Positions 16,134 through 25,236 of a DNA stretch of 32,478 nt are shown here, piece after piece. The DNA is taken from NCBI RefSeq assembly GCF_018918075.1, contig NZ_JAHLPW010000028.1:1-32478 (forward strand). The letters run 5' to 3'. Position numbers and translations under genes: made by a program. The stretch's first letter is position 1; each line of letters begins with the position of its first letter. This stretch comes from Virgibacillus sp. MSJ-26 (GTDB lineage: Bacteria; Bacillota; Bacilli; Bacillales; Amphibacillaceae). The notes below the pieces were generated by a model. That model made no database searches. It was not told where the DNA came from and saw only the letters and a program-made list of their open reading frames with translations.

Positions 16134-16736
16134 ATGTACGTTACCTATAATCCTGAAGGGATTGGCGATGTATTAATTTTACCGATTGAATCTGGAAAAA
16201 AAGATGAAGTGACACATGAAAAATTTGGTCCTATTGTAAAAATCATTGACCAAAATAACAATGTATTAGGTTATAATATATTTAAAGCCTCAAAACATTT
16301 ATCTCTTGAGGGAAAAGGTAAACTTCAATTAACGCAATCGTTATTAGACGAACTAAAGCAATTATTCAAAGAAAATCATTTAAATGATTCGCTTGATTTT
16401 GATCTTACCCCTAAATTTGTAGTAGGTTATGTAACAAGTAAAATCCAACATGAAAATGCAGATAAATTAAGTGTATGTGAGGTGGAAGTAGGGGAAGAGA
16501 CATTACAAATTGTGTGCGGCGCTCCAAACGTCGACAAAGATCAAAAAGTTGTCGTAGCGAAAGTGGGAGCAACGATGCCAAGCGGATTAAAGATAAAACC
16601 GACAAAATTACGCGGGGTTGCATCGAATGGTATGATATGTTCAAAGAAAGAACTTGGGTTAACTCAACCAGAGGAAGAAATAGGAATTTATGTGCTAGAC
16701 GATGCTTATAAAGTAGGAGAACCATTCAATTTTTAA
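16134..16736 (+). CDS. ytpR: YtpR-family tRNA-binding-domain protein
   Basis: A 200-residue protein. Residues about 1-90 form an N-terminal alpha/beta domain ([18 protein letters not shown]); residues about 92-200 form an EMAP-II/Myf-type OB fold that binds tRNA, with [27 protein letters not shown], and [19 protein letters not shown]. The OB domain is like the N-terminal extension of phenylalanyl-tRNA synthetase beta chain (PheT). The function of the stand-alone protein is not established. It starts 6 bases after ytpQ, with only a weak AAGAGTGA ribosome site, suggesting translational coupling. Followed by a short terminator. Confidence 0.88.
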   Translation: MYVTYNPEGIGDVLILPIESGKKDEVTHEKFGPIVKIIDQNNNVLGYNIFKASKHLSLEGKGKLQLTQSLLDELKQLFKENHLNDSLDFDLTPKFVVGYVTSKIQHENADKLSVCEVEVGEETLQIVCGAPNVDKDQKVVVAKVGATMPSGLKIKPTKLRGVASNGMICSKKELGLTQPEEEIGIYVLDDAYKVGEPFNF

Positions 16737-16756
16737 ATGAATAGTTAGTGAGAAAT

Positions 16757-16796
16757 AAAACAACCTGAGTCAACCCGGACAAAGGTTGTTTTAATA
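16757..16796 (+). terminator. probable ytpPQR terminator
   Basis: A perfect 10-bp stem AAAACAACCT (16757-16766) / AGGTTGTTTT (16783-16792) with a 16-base loop, 20 bases after the ytpR stop. The T tract is mostly inside the stem foot, so efficiency may be moderate. Confidence 0.6.
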
Positions 16797-16858
16797 TTCG
16801 TGTGCTTTTCTTAACCTGTGTTAGCTTTTCCTTTTGCAATTTACAAGGGAAGAAAAAC

Positions 16859-16867
16859 TGGTAAAAT
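16859..16867 (+). promoter_or_regulatory. candidate extended -10 promoter of sftA
   Basis: TGGTAAAAT at 16859-16867 is an extended -10 box. No -35 box fits at 17 bases (TTACAA is 15 away, TTGCAA 22). It lies 40 bases before the sftA ATG. Confidence 0.4.
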
Positions 16868-16906
16868 AAATAGAGAGATTGATTACATAGAAATGAGTGA
16901 AAAAGA

Positions 16907-19180
16907 ATGTGGGATAGATGGAAAAACAAAATCCAAAATTTCATATGGAAAGAAGTTGAAACTGAAAGTGAAACTGAAGAAGATTCCAATGAAAGAAAGA
17001 TAGACCAACATCATGATAAAAAACAGCCTATTCAGACAAGAATGGTGTATCAATATCCCGATAAAAAGCCGTTTAAGTTTCCAATCATTCCAGATGAGCC
17101 ACCTGAGAAGATGACGGCCGAAACTCCTGCCTATAAGCGAAGGAAGGTTGAGAGAGACTATCATAAACAGTATCAAAAAGAATCTCAATCACATGAAGAA
17201 TCAAATAAAGAGTCAATGCATTTTGAACATAAACCTTCGAGGAAAATTTATAAAAAAGATGAAAGTCGTCCATTTAAACCGAGTAGAGTTGCTTCTCCAA
17301 TTTATGGGTACCAAGAAAGACGTCAAGATAAAGAGATTCATGAGGTGCCTGCTTATTTAAGAAAACAAAGAGTTGTGGCCGAGCCCGAAACAGCAGAAAA
17401 TGACGTTAAAACTTTTGAAGAGGAAGATAAACGTTTAGAACATATTGAAAGTGCGGAAAAAGAGTCTGCAGTAACGAAGGAATATTCTTATGATGAAACG
17501 TCTTTACCTCAGAGAGAAGAGCGAGAAAAAGCTGACGTTCAAACAGAGAAAAAAGAGTCGGAGATAGTTTCAGAATCGATAAGAAGAAATACTAAGCATA
17601 CTGAACCTAAGCGAACTAGAAGTAAACCAGGCAAAGAAAACGTACCATTTAACGTCATGATGACACCTCGAGATAAAAAGAATCTTTTTGATAGAAAAAA
17701 AGAACAACAAAATGCAATCCAACTTAACACTGAAGAAGAAATATCAATGGATGAATCTTCTCAACTAGATCCTTTTCCTAACACCCTATTAGATGAACCT
17801 GTTGATCAAAGTGGAACAAATGATTTATGGGTAGAAGAACAAAAAGGACTCCTTGAGAAAACTCTACAACATTTTAAAGTGAGAGCAACTGTTGTTAATG
17901 CTACGCAGGGTCCATCTGTAACAAGGTTTGAGGTGAAACCTGAATTAGGTGTGAAAGTAAGCCGAATTAGAAATTTGAGTGATGATTTAAAGTTGAACAT
18001 GGCAGCTAAAGATATCCGTATCGAAGCTCCGATTCCTGGGAAAAATACGGTTGGAATTGAAGTGCCTAATCCAAAACCACAAATGGTTGGACTGCAAGAA
18101 ATTTTTGAGACAAAAGAATTTGAAGATAACCCATCACCCTTAACGATCGCTCTCGGGTTAAATATCGAAGGGGCACCAATTATAACAAACATACAAAAAA
18201 TGCCCCATGGTTTAATAGCAGGTGCTACTGGATCAGGGAAAAGTGTTTGTATTAACACAATTCTCATCAGTCTGCTTTATAAAGCAAGTCATGAAGACGT
18301 TAAGTTTATTTTAATAGATCCTAAAATGGTTGAATTGACTCAATACAATGGCATTCCCCATCTCGTTTCTCCCGTAATTACAGATGTTAAGGCAGCCACT
18401 GCAGCGTTAAAATGGGCAGTAAATGAGATGGAAGAGCGCTATGAGAAATTTGTTGATGAAGGTGTCCGTAATATTGAAAAATATAATCAAAAGGTATTAG
18501 AGCGCGGGAATAAAGAAGATAAAATGCCTTTTATTGTCATTGTTATTGATGAACTTGCAGATCTTATGATGGTTTCACCACAAGATGTTGAAGATTCAAT
18601 CAGCCGAATCGCTCAAAAGGCAAGAGCTTGTGGGATTCATTTATTATTAGCGACTCAAAGACCGTCTGTTGACGTCATTACAGGCTTAATAAAGGCAAAT
18701 ATCCCGACACGGATTGCGTTTAGTGTATCTTCTCAAGTTGATTCTCGTACAATTCTTGACGTAGGTGGCGCAGAAAAATTACTAGGTAAAGGTGACATGC
18801 TTTTTGTTGAAAATGGAGCAGGTAAAAGTATTAGACTCCAAGGTGCATTTGTTTCGGACGAAGAGATTGATCGAGTGACAAATCATGCCAGAAAGATAGC
18901 GAAACCAAATTATTTATTTGAACAGGACACCCTATTGGAAAAGATGACATTTGAAGAAGAGAAAGATGAGCTTTTATATGATGCTATTGACTTTGTTATG
19001 ATGCAGAACAGTGCAAGCACGTCCATGTTGCAACGTCACTTTAAGATTGGTTATAACCGTGCAGCTCGTTTAATAGATACTTTGGAACAAAAAGGAATTA
19101 TCTCATCTCAAAATGGTAGTAAACCAAGAGACATTTTAATTACACAAGCTGAACTTGAAGATATATACACGAGTCAGTAA
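16907..19180 (+). CDS. sftA: DNA translocase SftA (FtsK/SpoIIIE family, soluble type)
   Basis: A 757-residue ATP-driven double-strand DNA pump. In B. subtilis SftA (YtpS) clears or aligns chromosomes at the closing septum. Residues 1 to about 290 are a highly charged, low-complexity linker without membrane helices, which separates it from SpoIIIE. Then come the alpha/beta motor domains: Walker A GATGSGKSV at 439-447 and Walker B VIVIDELADLMM with Asp548. The C-terminal winged-helix gamma domain (QRHFKIGYNRAARLIDTLEQ, about 705-725) reads polar chromosome motifs. The ribosome site is weak (GAGTGA). Position after ytpR matches B. subtilis; the next gene here is pncB rather than murC. Confidence 0.93.
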   Translation: MWDRWKNKIQNFIWKEVETESETEEDSNERKIDQHHDKKQPIQTRMVYQYPDKKPFKFPIIPDEPPEKMTAETPAYKRRKVERDYHKQYQKESQSHEESNKESMHFEHKPSRKIYKKDESRPFKPSRVASPIYGYQERRQDKEIHEVPAYLRKQRVVAEPETAENDVKTFEEEDKRLEHIESAEKESAVTKEYSYDETSLPQREEREKADVQTEKKESEIVSESIRRNTKHTEPKRTRSKPGKENVPFNVMMTPRDKKNLFDRKKEQQNAIQLNTEEEISMDESSQLDPFPNTLLDEPVDQSGTNDLWVEEQKGLLEKTLQHFKVRATVVNATQGPSVTRFEVKPELGVKVSRIRNLSDDLKLNMAAKDIRIEAPIPGKNTVGIEVPNPKPQMVGLQEIFETKEFEDNPSPLTIALGLNIEGAPIITNIQKMPHGLIAGATGSGKSVCINTILISLLYKASHEDVKFILIDPKMVELTQYNGIPHLVSPVITDVKAATAALKWAVNEMEERYEKFVDEGVRNIEKYNQKVLERGNKEDKMPFIVIVIDELADLMMVSPQDVEDSISRIAQKARACGIHLLLATQRPSVDVITGLIKANIPTRIAFSVSSQVDSRTILDVGGAEKLLGKGDMLFVENGAGKSIRLQGAFVSDEEIDRVTNHARKIAKPNYLFEQDTLLEKMTFEEEKDELLYDAIDFVMMQNSASTSMLQRHFKIGYNRAARLIDTLEQKGIISSQNGSKPRDILITQAELEDIYTSQ

Positions 19181-19235
19181 TTGATATTAGTTAGGCAGAA
19201 TTCTATTTAATAGTTTAAATGTTTTTCAATTTCAC

Positions 19236-19264
19236 TTGTTATTTCCTGAGCGTTTTTATATGAT
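19236..19264 (+). promoter_or_regulatory. candidate pncB promoter
   Basis: TTGTTA (19236-19241), a 17-base spacer and TATGAT (19259-19264), giving a start near 19271 and a 43-base leader before the pncB ATG. Confidence 0.5.
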
Positions 19265-19313
19265 TAAATAGATTGTATTACGATTTGTGAGAAAAAGGAT
19301 TAAGGAGATTCCT

Positions 19314-20423
19314 ATGAAAGAAATAGAACAAAAACTGAAGGGGAACATCAAACGCTTAACTAATAAGACATTTAAGTTTGATGAAAGAATTGGGGATGGT
19401 TGGTTTTCGGCGGTCTATTTTTTGAAAACCAAAGAAATTGCAGAAAAGGTTTTACCAAATAACCATGTAACGATGCAGTTTTTTCAGAAATCCAATGCTG
19501 TATTATGTGGAACAGACGAAGCAATAGCATTAGTACATAAGTTTGCTGAGAATCCAGAAAGTCTCGAGATTTATTCATTGAAAGATGGAGATAAGATACA
19601 GCCATTTGAATCCGTATTGACCATTTCAGGTGCATACCAACAATTTGGTTATCTTGAAGGGATTATTGATGGTATTTTAGGTAGAAGAACTTCTGTTGCA
19701 ACAAATGTATATAATGTTGTAAAAGCTGCAAGAACGACTGGGGTACAGAAACCTGTCATTTTCATGGGCGATCGTGATGATCATTACACCCAACAAGCTG
19801 GTGATGGATATTCTGCGTTTATCGGTGGTTCAACAGCTCAAGCCACACATGCAATGAGCGAATGGTGGGGCATACAAGGTATGGGGACGATGCCGCATGC
19901 TATGATTCAAATGTTTCGTGGTGACGTTGTTGCTGCATCGAAAGCCTACCATGAGATTTACCCGAATGATGACTTGATAGCACTTGTTGATTATAATAAT
20001 GACGTTATTACTGATGCTTTGAAGGTAGCTCGGGTGTTTGGAAAAGAATTAAAAGGCGTTCGGCTTGATACGTCAAGAACGTTGGTAGATAAGTATTTTT
20101 TACGAAATCATCATTTAATGGGGACATTCGACCCTCGCGGAGTTAACCCTGAACTTGTGTTTGCGCTTAGAAAAGCCTTAGATGAAGAAGGATTTGACTT
20201 TGTAAATATTATGGTTAGTGGAGGATTTACAGAAGAACGAATTAAAACTTTTGAAAAGGCAGACGTTCCAGTTGACATGTACGGTGTGGGTGGTAGTTTA
20301 TTGAAAATCAATATTGGCTTTACCGGAGATAATGTCTTATTAAATGGTCAATCAGCCGCAAAAGAAGGACGTCGTTATCGCCCTAATCCGCGTTTAGAAA
20401 AAGTAGAATATCATAAACAATAA
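19314..20423 (+). CDS. pncB: nicotinate phosphoribosyltransferase
   Basis: A 369-residue cytoplasmic enzyme of the NAPRTase/NAMPT fold that makes nicotinate mononucleotide from nicotinate and PRPP in NAD salvage. Visible are IGDGWFSAVYFLKT near the N-terminus, GGSTAQATHAMSEWWG, the ALVDYNND strand, GVRLDTSRTLVDKY and the phosphate-binding glycine loop MVSGGFTEE then YGVGGSL. It is the short (about 370-residue) type rather than the 490-residue YueK type of B. subtilis; nicotinamide as substrate cannot be excluded. TAAGGAG is 7 bases before ATG 19314; longer starts lack a ribosome site. It has its own promoter candidate, between sftA and murC. Confidence 0.87.
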   Translation: MKEIEQKLKGNIKRLTNKTFKFDERIGDGWFSAVYFLKTKEIAEKVLPNNHVTMQFFQKSNAVLCGTDEAIALVHKFAENPESLEIYSLKDGDKIQPFESVLTISGAYQQFGYLEGIIDGILGRRTSVATNVYNVVKAARTTGVQKPVIFMGDRDDHYTQQAGDGYSAFIGGSTAQATHAMSEWWGIQGMGTMPHAMIQMFRGDVVAASKAYHEIYPNDDLIALVDYNNDVITDALKVARVFGKELKGVRLDTSRTLVDKYFLRNHHLMGTFDPRGVNPELVFALRKALDEEGFDFVNIMVSGGFTEERIKTFEKADVPVDMYGVGGSLLKINIGFTGDNVLLNGQSAAKEGRRYRPNPRLEKVEYHKQ

Positions 20424-20471
20424 CAAAAGATACTTTTCAACGACTATTTTATTTAATTATTTATTTAGGTT

Positions 20472-20480
20472 TGCTATAAT
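20472..20480 (+). promoter_or_regulatory. extended -10 promoter of murC
   Basis: TGCTATAAT at 20472-20480 is a perfect extended -10 box (TG-C-TATAAT). The -35 position has only TTTAAT. The expected leader is about 80 bases. Confidence 0.6.
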
Positions 20481-20569
20481 TATCTAAAGCTCATGTGATG
20501 GTTAAGTTAAAGCGCAAATGATCGTTGAGCAACGTAAATTCTTTTTATACTAATTTGGAGGTTCTTTTT

Positions 20570-21874
20570 ATGACAACTTACCATTTCATTGGTATTAAGG
20601 GAACGGGAATGAGTGCATTAGCACAGATATTGCACGATTCAGGTGAGAAGGTACAAGGTTCAGATATTGAAAAAACCTTTTTTACCGAAGAAGCCTTAAG
20701 AAGCAAAAATATTCCAATTTACCCTTTCTCAGAAGATAACATCAAGAATGAATACACTGTAATCGCTGGGAATGCTTTCTCAGAAGATCATATAGAAATA
20801 AAAGAAGCAAAACGTAAAGGTGTAACCTTTTATAAATATCATGAATTTTTAGGAGAATGGCTTAAGCAATTTACAAGTATTGCGGTAACAGGAGCGCATG
20901 GAAAGACATCGACGACTGGACTTTTAGCACATGTACTAAGTGAATCTTACCCCATTTCTTATTTAATAGGGGATGGAACGGGTAAAGGGCAGATCGATAG
21001 TTCTTATTTCGTTTTTGAAGCATGTGAGTATCGACGACATTTTCTGAAATACCGTCCTGACTTTGCAATTATGACGAATATAGATTTTGACCACCCTGAT
21101 TATTTTTCCAGTGTGGAAGACGTTTTTGATGCTTTCCAATCGATGGCTGATAATGTGAAAAAGGGAATCATTGCATGTGGAGACGATGAATATCTCCAAA
21201 AAATCCAGGCTAAAGTGCCTGTTGTTTATTATGGATTTGCCGATACGAATGATTTTCAAGCTCAAAATGTAACTGAAATGGAAAATGGCACCGAATTTGA
21301 TGTCTTTGTAAGAAATACTTACTATAATACGTTTCATATACCTATGTATGGTGATCATAATATTCTTAATGCCCTTGCAGTTATTGCTATTTGCCATTAT
21401 GAAGGGTTATCAGTAGAAGGTATAAAGAATTTGAGCACTTTTCAAGGTGTTAAACGTCGCTTTACTGAAAAGAAAATTGGGCAACAGGTTATTATTGATG
21501 ACTATGCCCATCACCCTAGAGAAATTAGAGCAACAATTGAATCAGCTCGAAAAAAATACCCAAATAAATCGATTGTGGCTATATTTCAGCCGCATACGTT
21601 TACACGTACGAAAATATTCTTGCAAGAATTTGCCGATAGCCTCAATTTAGCTGATGATGTTTATTTATGTGACATTTTTGCATCTGCACGAGAAGATGCA
21701 GGGGAATTAACAATCCATGACTTGGAGAAGCTAATCCCTGAATGCTCTATACTTGAGCTGTCAAATATAAAGACGTTGAACGGCCATGACGATAGTGTCT
21801 TAATCTTTATGGGTGCTGGTGATATACAAAAGTTTCAAAAAAAATACGAAGAAAGTTTAATTGAGCAAAAATAA
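20570..21874 (+). CDS. murC: UDP-N-acetylmuramate--L-alanine ligase MurC
   Basis: A 434-residue cytoplasmic Mur ligase that adds the first amino acid, L-Ala, to UDP-MurNAc using ATP. The N-terminal Rossmann loop [13 protein letters not shown] binds the UDP-sugar; the ATP loop [12 protein letters not shown] contains Lys112. Central ligase motifs [22 protein letters not shown] and [10 protein letters not shown] follow, and the C-terminal domain has [10 protein letters not shown] and FQPHTFTRT. All diagnostic residues are intact. GGAGG lies about 8 bases before ATG 20570, so the longer open frame is rejected. It has the same position as B. subtilis murC near ytxGH, and ends in an intrinsic terminator. 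Confidence 0.95.
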   Translation: MTTYHFIGIKGTGMSALAQILHDSGEKVQGSDIEKTFFTEEALRSKNIPIYPFSEDNIKNEYTVIAGNAFSEDHIEIKEAKRKGVTFYKYHEFLGEWLKQFTSIAVTGAHGKTSTTGLLAHVLSESYPISYLIGDGTGKGQIDSSYFVFEACEYRRHFLKYRPDFAIMTNIDFDHPDYFSSVEDVFDAFQSMADNVKKGIIACGDDEYLQKIQAKVPVVYYGFADTNDFQAQNVTEMENGTEFDVFVRNTYYNTFHIPMYGDHNILNALAVIAICHYEGLSVEGIKNLSTFQGVKRRFTEKKIGQQVIIDDYAHHPREIRATIESARKKYPNKSIVAIFQPHTFTRTKIFLQEFADSLNLADDVYLCDIFASAREDAGELTIHDLEKLIPECSILELSNIKTLNGHDDSVLIFMGAGDIQKFQKKYEESLIEQK

Positions 21875-21913
21875 GGTTATATTATAAGAACTGAACGAAA
21901 ATTGATAAATGTT

Positions 21914-21942
21914 AAAAGAGTCTATAAAACGACTCTTTTTAT
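21914..21942 (+). terminator. murC terminator
   Basis: A perfect 9-bp stem AAAAGAGTC (21914-21922) / GACTCTTTT (21931-21939) around an 8-base loop, continuing into T, 39 bases after the murC stop. Confidence 0.8.
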
Positions 21943-21971
21943 TTAATATTAAAGTCCTTATCAATGTAAAT

Positions 21972-21996
21972 GTTTATATTGTCCAAGCAAGGGTAT
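21972..21996 (+). promoter_or_regulatory. sigma-B (general stress) promoter of ytxGH
   Basis: GTTTAT (21972-21977), a 13-base spacer and GGGTAT (21991-21996) closely match the sigma-B consensus GTTTAA-N12-14-GGGTAT. B. subtilis ytxGHJ is a known sigma-B operon, which supports the call. A second start, for sigma-A, may use the extended -10 TGCTATGAT at 22034-22042. Confidence 0.78.
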
Positions 21997-22071
21997 ATTT
22001 GAATTAAAATTATTTAAGAAATAATACTAATAATGCTATGATAGAGATATATAAAGTAGAGAAGGAGTTGT

Positions 22072-22485
22072 ATGACTAGTATGGATATATTTTTATATAT
22101 TGCTGCATCAGTTGCAGTTATTGCCATTTTGGTTCTGGTTGTGTTTATTATGATTGCATATAAGTCTATGAAAAGTACATACGATGATGTGGCAATAACG
22201 ATGAAAGAATTGGAAAAACAAATGAATTCTATCACAACGGAAACAACAGAGTTACTTAATAAAACAAATCAGTTAGCTGACGATGTGAATGAAAAATCAG
22301 CAAAATTGGATGTTCTCTTTGATGGTGTTAAAAGTGTTGGTACAACGGTCCAATCTTTTAATAGTACTTTACAGAATTTCTCATCTAGGATAAAAACATC
22401 AAGCTCGACTGAAAAAGATAATGCTTCAGAAGTATTAAAATGGGGTAATGTGTTAATGAGTCTTTGGAAAAAGAAAAACAAATAA
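22072..22485 (+). CDS. ytxG: DUF948-containing membrane-anchored stress protein YtxG
   Basis: A 137-residue protein with one N-terminal membrane helix (about residues 6-28, FLYIAASVAVIAILVLVVFIM) and a long heptad-patterned coiled coil (about 30-110). This is the DUF948/YtxG architecture. Its molecular role is unknown; in B. subtilis it is part of the general stress regulon. AAGGAG is 4 bases before ATG 22072; an in-frame ATG at 22081 is less well spaced. First gene of a two-gene operon with ytxH (17-base gap) behind the sigma-B promoter. Confidence 0.86.
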   Translation: MTSMDIFLYIAASVAVIAILVLVVFIMIAYKSMKSTYDDVAITMKELEKQMNSITTETTELLNKTNQLADDVNEKSAKLDVLFDGVKSVGTTVQSFNSTLQNFSSRIKTSSSTEKDNASEVLKWGNVLMSLWKKKNK

Positions 22486-22502
22486 ATTAGGGAGGAATTT
22501 CA

Positions 22503-22982
22503 ATGAGTGATAATATTAATAGTAAGGATTTTATGATTGGTACAGTAATTGGTGGATTAATTGGTGCAAGTTTGGCTTTATTATTTGCTCCTAAGTCTGG
22601 TAGAGACTTACGTGACGATATTAACCAAGGTGCTAATCAAATGATGGATAAGGCTAGTGACTTAAAGGATGTCGCCCAGGAAAAAGGTTCGGATTTAAAA
22701 GAGATGGCCTATTCTAAAGGCTCTGATTTAGTTGACATGGCTTCAAAGAAAGGTAATGAATTAAAGGATAAAGCGATGGAAACGACAGCTCAAGTGACCA
22801 AAGAAGCATCTAAGAAGACCCAAGAAATGACCAAGCAGGCATCTAAGAAAACACAAGAGTTGACTAAGCAGGCTAAAGAAAAATTAGATGAGACGGCGAA
22901 GCAAAGTGAAAAACTTGCAGATACAGTCGATGATGCTGCTAAATCAACAGAAAAAGCCAGTAAAGATTTAGCTAAAAATTAA
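22503..22982 (+). CDS. ytxH: YtxH-domain stress protein with LEA-like 11-residue repeats
   Basis: A 159-residue protein. Residues about 9-35 are the YtxH glycine-rich hydrophobic segment (MIGTVIGGLIGASLALLFAP) that associates with the membrane; the rest is a lysine-, alanine- and glutamate-rich amphipathic helix. The second half is built of 11-residue units such as QASKKTQELTK and QAKEKLDETAK, as in group-3 LEA and apolipoprotein-like proteins, encoded by imperfect 33-base DNA repeats (about 22803-22901). A role in desiccation or osmotic protection is plausible but inferred. A strong AGGGAGG precedes the ATG. ytxJ, third in the B. subtilis operon, is absent; a terminator follows directly. Confidence 0.88.
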   Translation: MSDNINSKDFMIGTVIGGLIGASLALLFAPKSGRDLRDDINQGANQMMDKASDLKDVAQEKGSDLKEMAYSKGSDLVDMASKKGNELKDKAMETTAQVTKEASKKTQEMTKQASKKTQELTKQAKEKLDETAKQSEKLADTVDDAAKSTEKASKDLAKN

Positions 22983-23003
22983 TAAAGTAGTTAGTATTTA
23001 ATT

Positions 23004-23056
23004 GGAGACTTGGGAAGGGATGAGCTTTTATGCACAGGCCTTCTCAAGTCTCCTTT
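23004..23056 (+). terminator. ytxGH terminator
   Basis: A 15-bp stem GGAGACTTGGGAAGG (23004-23018) / CCTTCTCAAGTCTCC (23038-23052) with one G-T pair, a 19-base loop and TTTT following. It lies 21 bases after the ytxH stop. The opposite strand has no useful T run, so it is probably one-directional. Confidence 0.78.
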
Positions 23057-23072
23057 TACCTTCAATTTTATT

Positions 23073-25208
23073 CTAATTATTAGTCCATTTTATACACAGC
23101 TGATCTCCATCCGAAATCGGGTCGTCGAAACTTGTAGGCTGCTCATTTTTTAGTAGTATAAATTTACCTTTGATTCGAGTTAAGTCCAAATCAACATAAC
23201 GAAAAACATCTTGAAATATAAATGAATCTGAGTTGTTTTGTTCTATGCTAAGCTCATCATGTTGAAATATAGAGCTATTTGTAGTTAATTTCGTGTTATC
23301 ACGTGTCACTTTAAGACGCGGCTGTTTAAGAGTCACAGGTTTGTCATTAAATTGAATGTGAATGATATGCCAATACGTTTCATTTAGTTGATCTAATACA
23401 TCCTGCATTTTAGGTTGTTTACCTTTTTTTATGTTGAGTTGATCATTATCTTTTAAAGGCGTGTCAGCTGGTACCTTTTTTCCGTTTAGTATAATTTGCG
23501 TTTCACCGGCATCTATATAGATCGGGCGATGGTCAACATAAATCATGAATTTTCCTCGTATGTCTATGGAATTCGTTTGATTGATGGTTAGAAAGTCTTT
23601 TATTGTCGTCATTTGACGTAGCTCTATTATATCTTTATCTTTTACCAAATAGTGTTCATCTACTAGTTTATTGCTTACATATATGGATGACTTCATTTTG
23701 ACAGCTTTTTGATTCATAAAAAAAGAAACAGAAGGTATCTCACCAAAAAGTTCATTGACTGTTACTTCAGGGGGATTACCGCCTGAGCCTTTTTCAATTG
23801 AAATATGGTCTCTGTGTTTAATATGGCTATCAATAGTTGCTGTTTCTTCATTTAGCTGAATCTGAGGAGCAGTTCCATAACTGCCTGGTAAAGTTATGTC
23901 TTTATTATTTACTTTTATAAACAGTGCAGATCCGGGTTTACCATAGAAGTCTGTTACTTTTAAGCCTGCATGAATGAGTGCATCGCCAACGGTGAGTTGT
24001 TTTAACTGAAACATTCGTACATTTTTATTGTTAACTAGTACATTAATATAATGAATAGGATTTTGTTTTGCGGCAATCGCGATCCCTATAGGTGTTACAA
24101 AATCAGGCCCCATTGGTAAGTCCGAGTCTTTATTAAGTTGATTGATGGCCGTGATGTCACGAATTGCAACACGATTGGATGGTAATTTTAGTTTTCCGGC
24201 TAATACATTTGTTAACTCTGGCGTTAGGCTTCCTCCACCGACAAGCATAACAGCTTGAGGAGGTTTTGCATTTAAATTAATAATTTCGTCTGCAATTGTT
24301 TGAGCTAGTTCATCGACTTTATCAATAATTGTAGGAATTAAGTTGTCATATGTAATCTGTGATTCGAAACCTAAAATATCAGTAACTGTAGTTTGATGAT
24401 GATGTACAATATTTTTCTTTGTTTGTTCAGCAACTGGAAAATCTAGTAGATAATAATCGCTAATTGCTTCAGTTATTTCGTCGCCCGCTGTAGGTACCAT
24501 GCCATAGGCCACAACCGTGCCTTGATTAGTAAGTGCTATGTCACTCGTTCCTGCCCCAATATCAACTAAAGCGACGTTTAGCTTACGCATAGATTGGGGA
24601 ATTAAGACATCGATAGCAGCAATAGGTTCAAGGGTTAAGGCATCCATCTCTAAATTAGCTCTCTCAATTGCAGCTAGTAGTGATTCTATGACCATTTTAG
24701 GTAAAAAAGTGGCAATTATTTCTACCCTTGCTTCATAACCTATCTGGTCGATTAACGAACCTATATGAATTCCATCAAGCTCATAATGTAGGACGGAGTA
24801 TCCGACACAATAGTAGCTTGCATCTTTATTTATAATATGTTCCTTCATTAGTGTTTTTTGCGCTTCCTGAACGGCACTTAACTCAAGGTGTTTAATCACT
24901 TGTTCATCTTTTATGGCTTGGTTATCTAAAGACATGAAAGAGGAGGATTGTATCGTTTTTAAGGACCTACCAGCCGCAGCAATACATACTTTATGTAATG
25001 GTCCATGTTTTAGTTCCAATGCTTTTTTGACATTGTTAATGACGTTCGCTACTTCGAGAACATGATGAATTTGTCCATCATGCATTGATCTTGCTCGATG
25101 TTCCTCAACGTAATAGTCAACTAAGCTATATGCATTATCAGCTTTTTCTAAAATAATTCCAGTAACAGATCTTGTCCCTATATCAAGCGAGAAAATTTGA
25201 TCGACCAT
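23073..25208 (-). CDS. FtsA-like actin-fold ATPase with five C-terminal beta-grasp-like repeats
   Basis: A 711-residue protein. Residues 1-385 are an FtsA/PilM-type actin fold: phosphate-1 loop FSLDIGTRSVTGII (6-19), an SHS2/1C-like region (about 85-170) in place of actin 1B, phosphate-2 loop ALVDIGAGTSDIAL (213-226), and adenosine motif VMLVGGGSLTPEL (320-332). Residues 400-709 are five repeats of 50-75 residues, each with a short helix, beta strands and a closing D-x-(I/L)-x-I strand (see findings). There is no membrane helix and no FtsA C-terminal amphipathic membrane peptide. Canonical FtsA is about 420-440 residues, so this is a distinct extended paralog known in Bacillaceae as an FtsA-domain protein; division or envelope function is inference. 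GAAAGGAT is 7 bases before ATG 25208, preferred over an upstream in-frame start. Divergent from aroA. Confidence 0.85.
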   Translation of the reverse strand: MVDQIFSLDIGTRSVTGIILEKADNAYSLVDYYVEEHRARSMHDGQIHHVLEVANVINNVKKALELKHGPLHKVCIAAAGRSLKTIQSSSFMSLDNQAIKDEQVIKHLELSAVQEAQKTLMKEHIINKDASYYCVGYSVLHYELDGIHIGSLIDQIGYEARVEIIATFLPKMVIESLLAAIERANLEMDALTLEPIAAIDVLIPQSMRKLNVALVDIGAGTSDIALTNQGTVVAYGMVPTAGDEITEAISDYYLLDFPVAEQTKKNIVHHHQTTVTDILGFESQITYDNLIPTIIDKVDELAQTIADEIINLNAKPPQAVMLVGGGSLTPELTNVLAGKLKLPSNRVAIRDITAINQLNKDSDLPMGPDFVTPIGIAIAAKQNPIHYINVLVNNKNVRMFQLKQLTVGDALIHAGLKVTDFYGKPGSALFIKVNNKDITLPGSYGTAPQIQLNEETATIDSHIKHRDHISIEKGSGGNPPEVTVNELFGEIPSVSFFMNQKAVKMKSSIYVSNKLVDEHYLVKDKDIIELRQMTTIKDFLTINQTNSIDIRGKFMIYVDHRPIYIDAGETQIILNGKKVPADTPLKDNDQLNIKKGKQPKMQDVLDQLNETYWHIIHIQFNDKPVTLKQPRLKVTRDNTKLTTNSSIFQHDELSIEQNNSDSFIFQDVFRYVDLDLTRIKGKFILLKNEQPTSFDDPISDGDQLCIKWTNN

Positions 25209-25236
25209 GTAATTTATCCTTTCAAAGTAAAATTGT

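Noticed and set aside
24538..24738. 66-codon plus-strand frame inside the FtsA-like gene
   Set aside because: Shadow of the actin-fold coding region; no ribosome site and no independent features.
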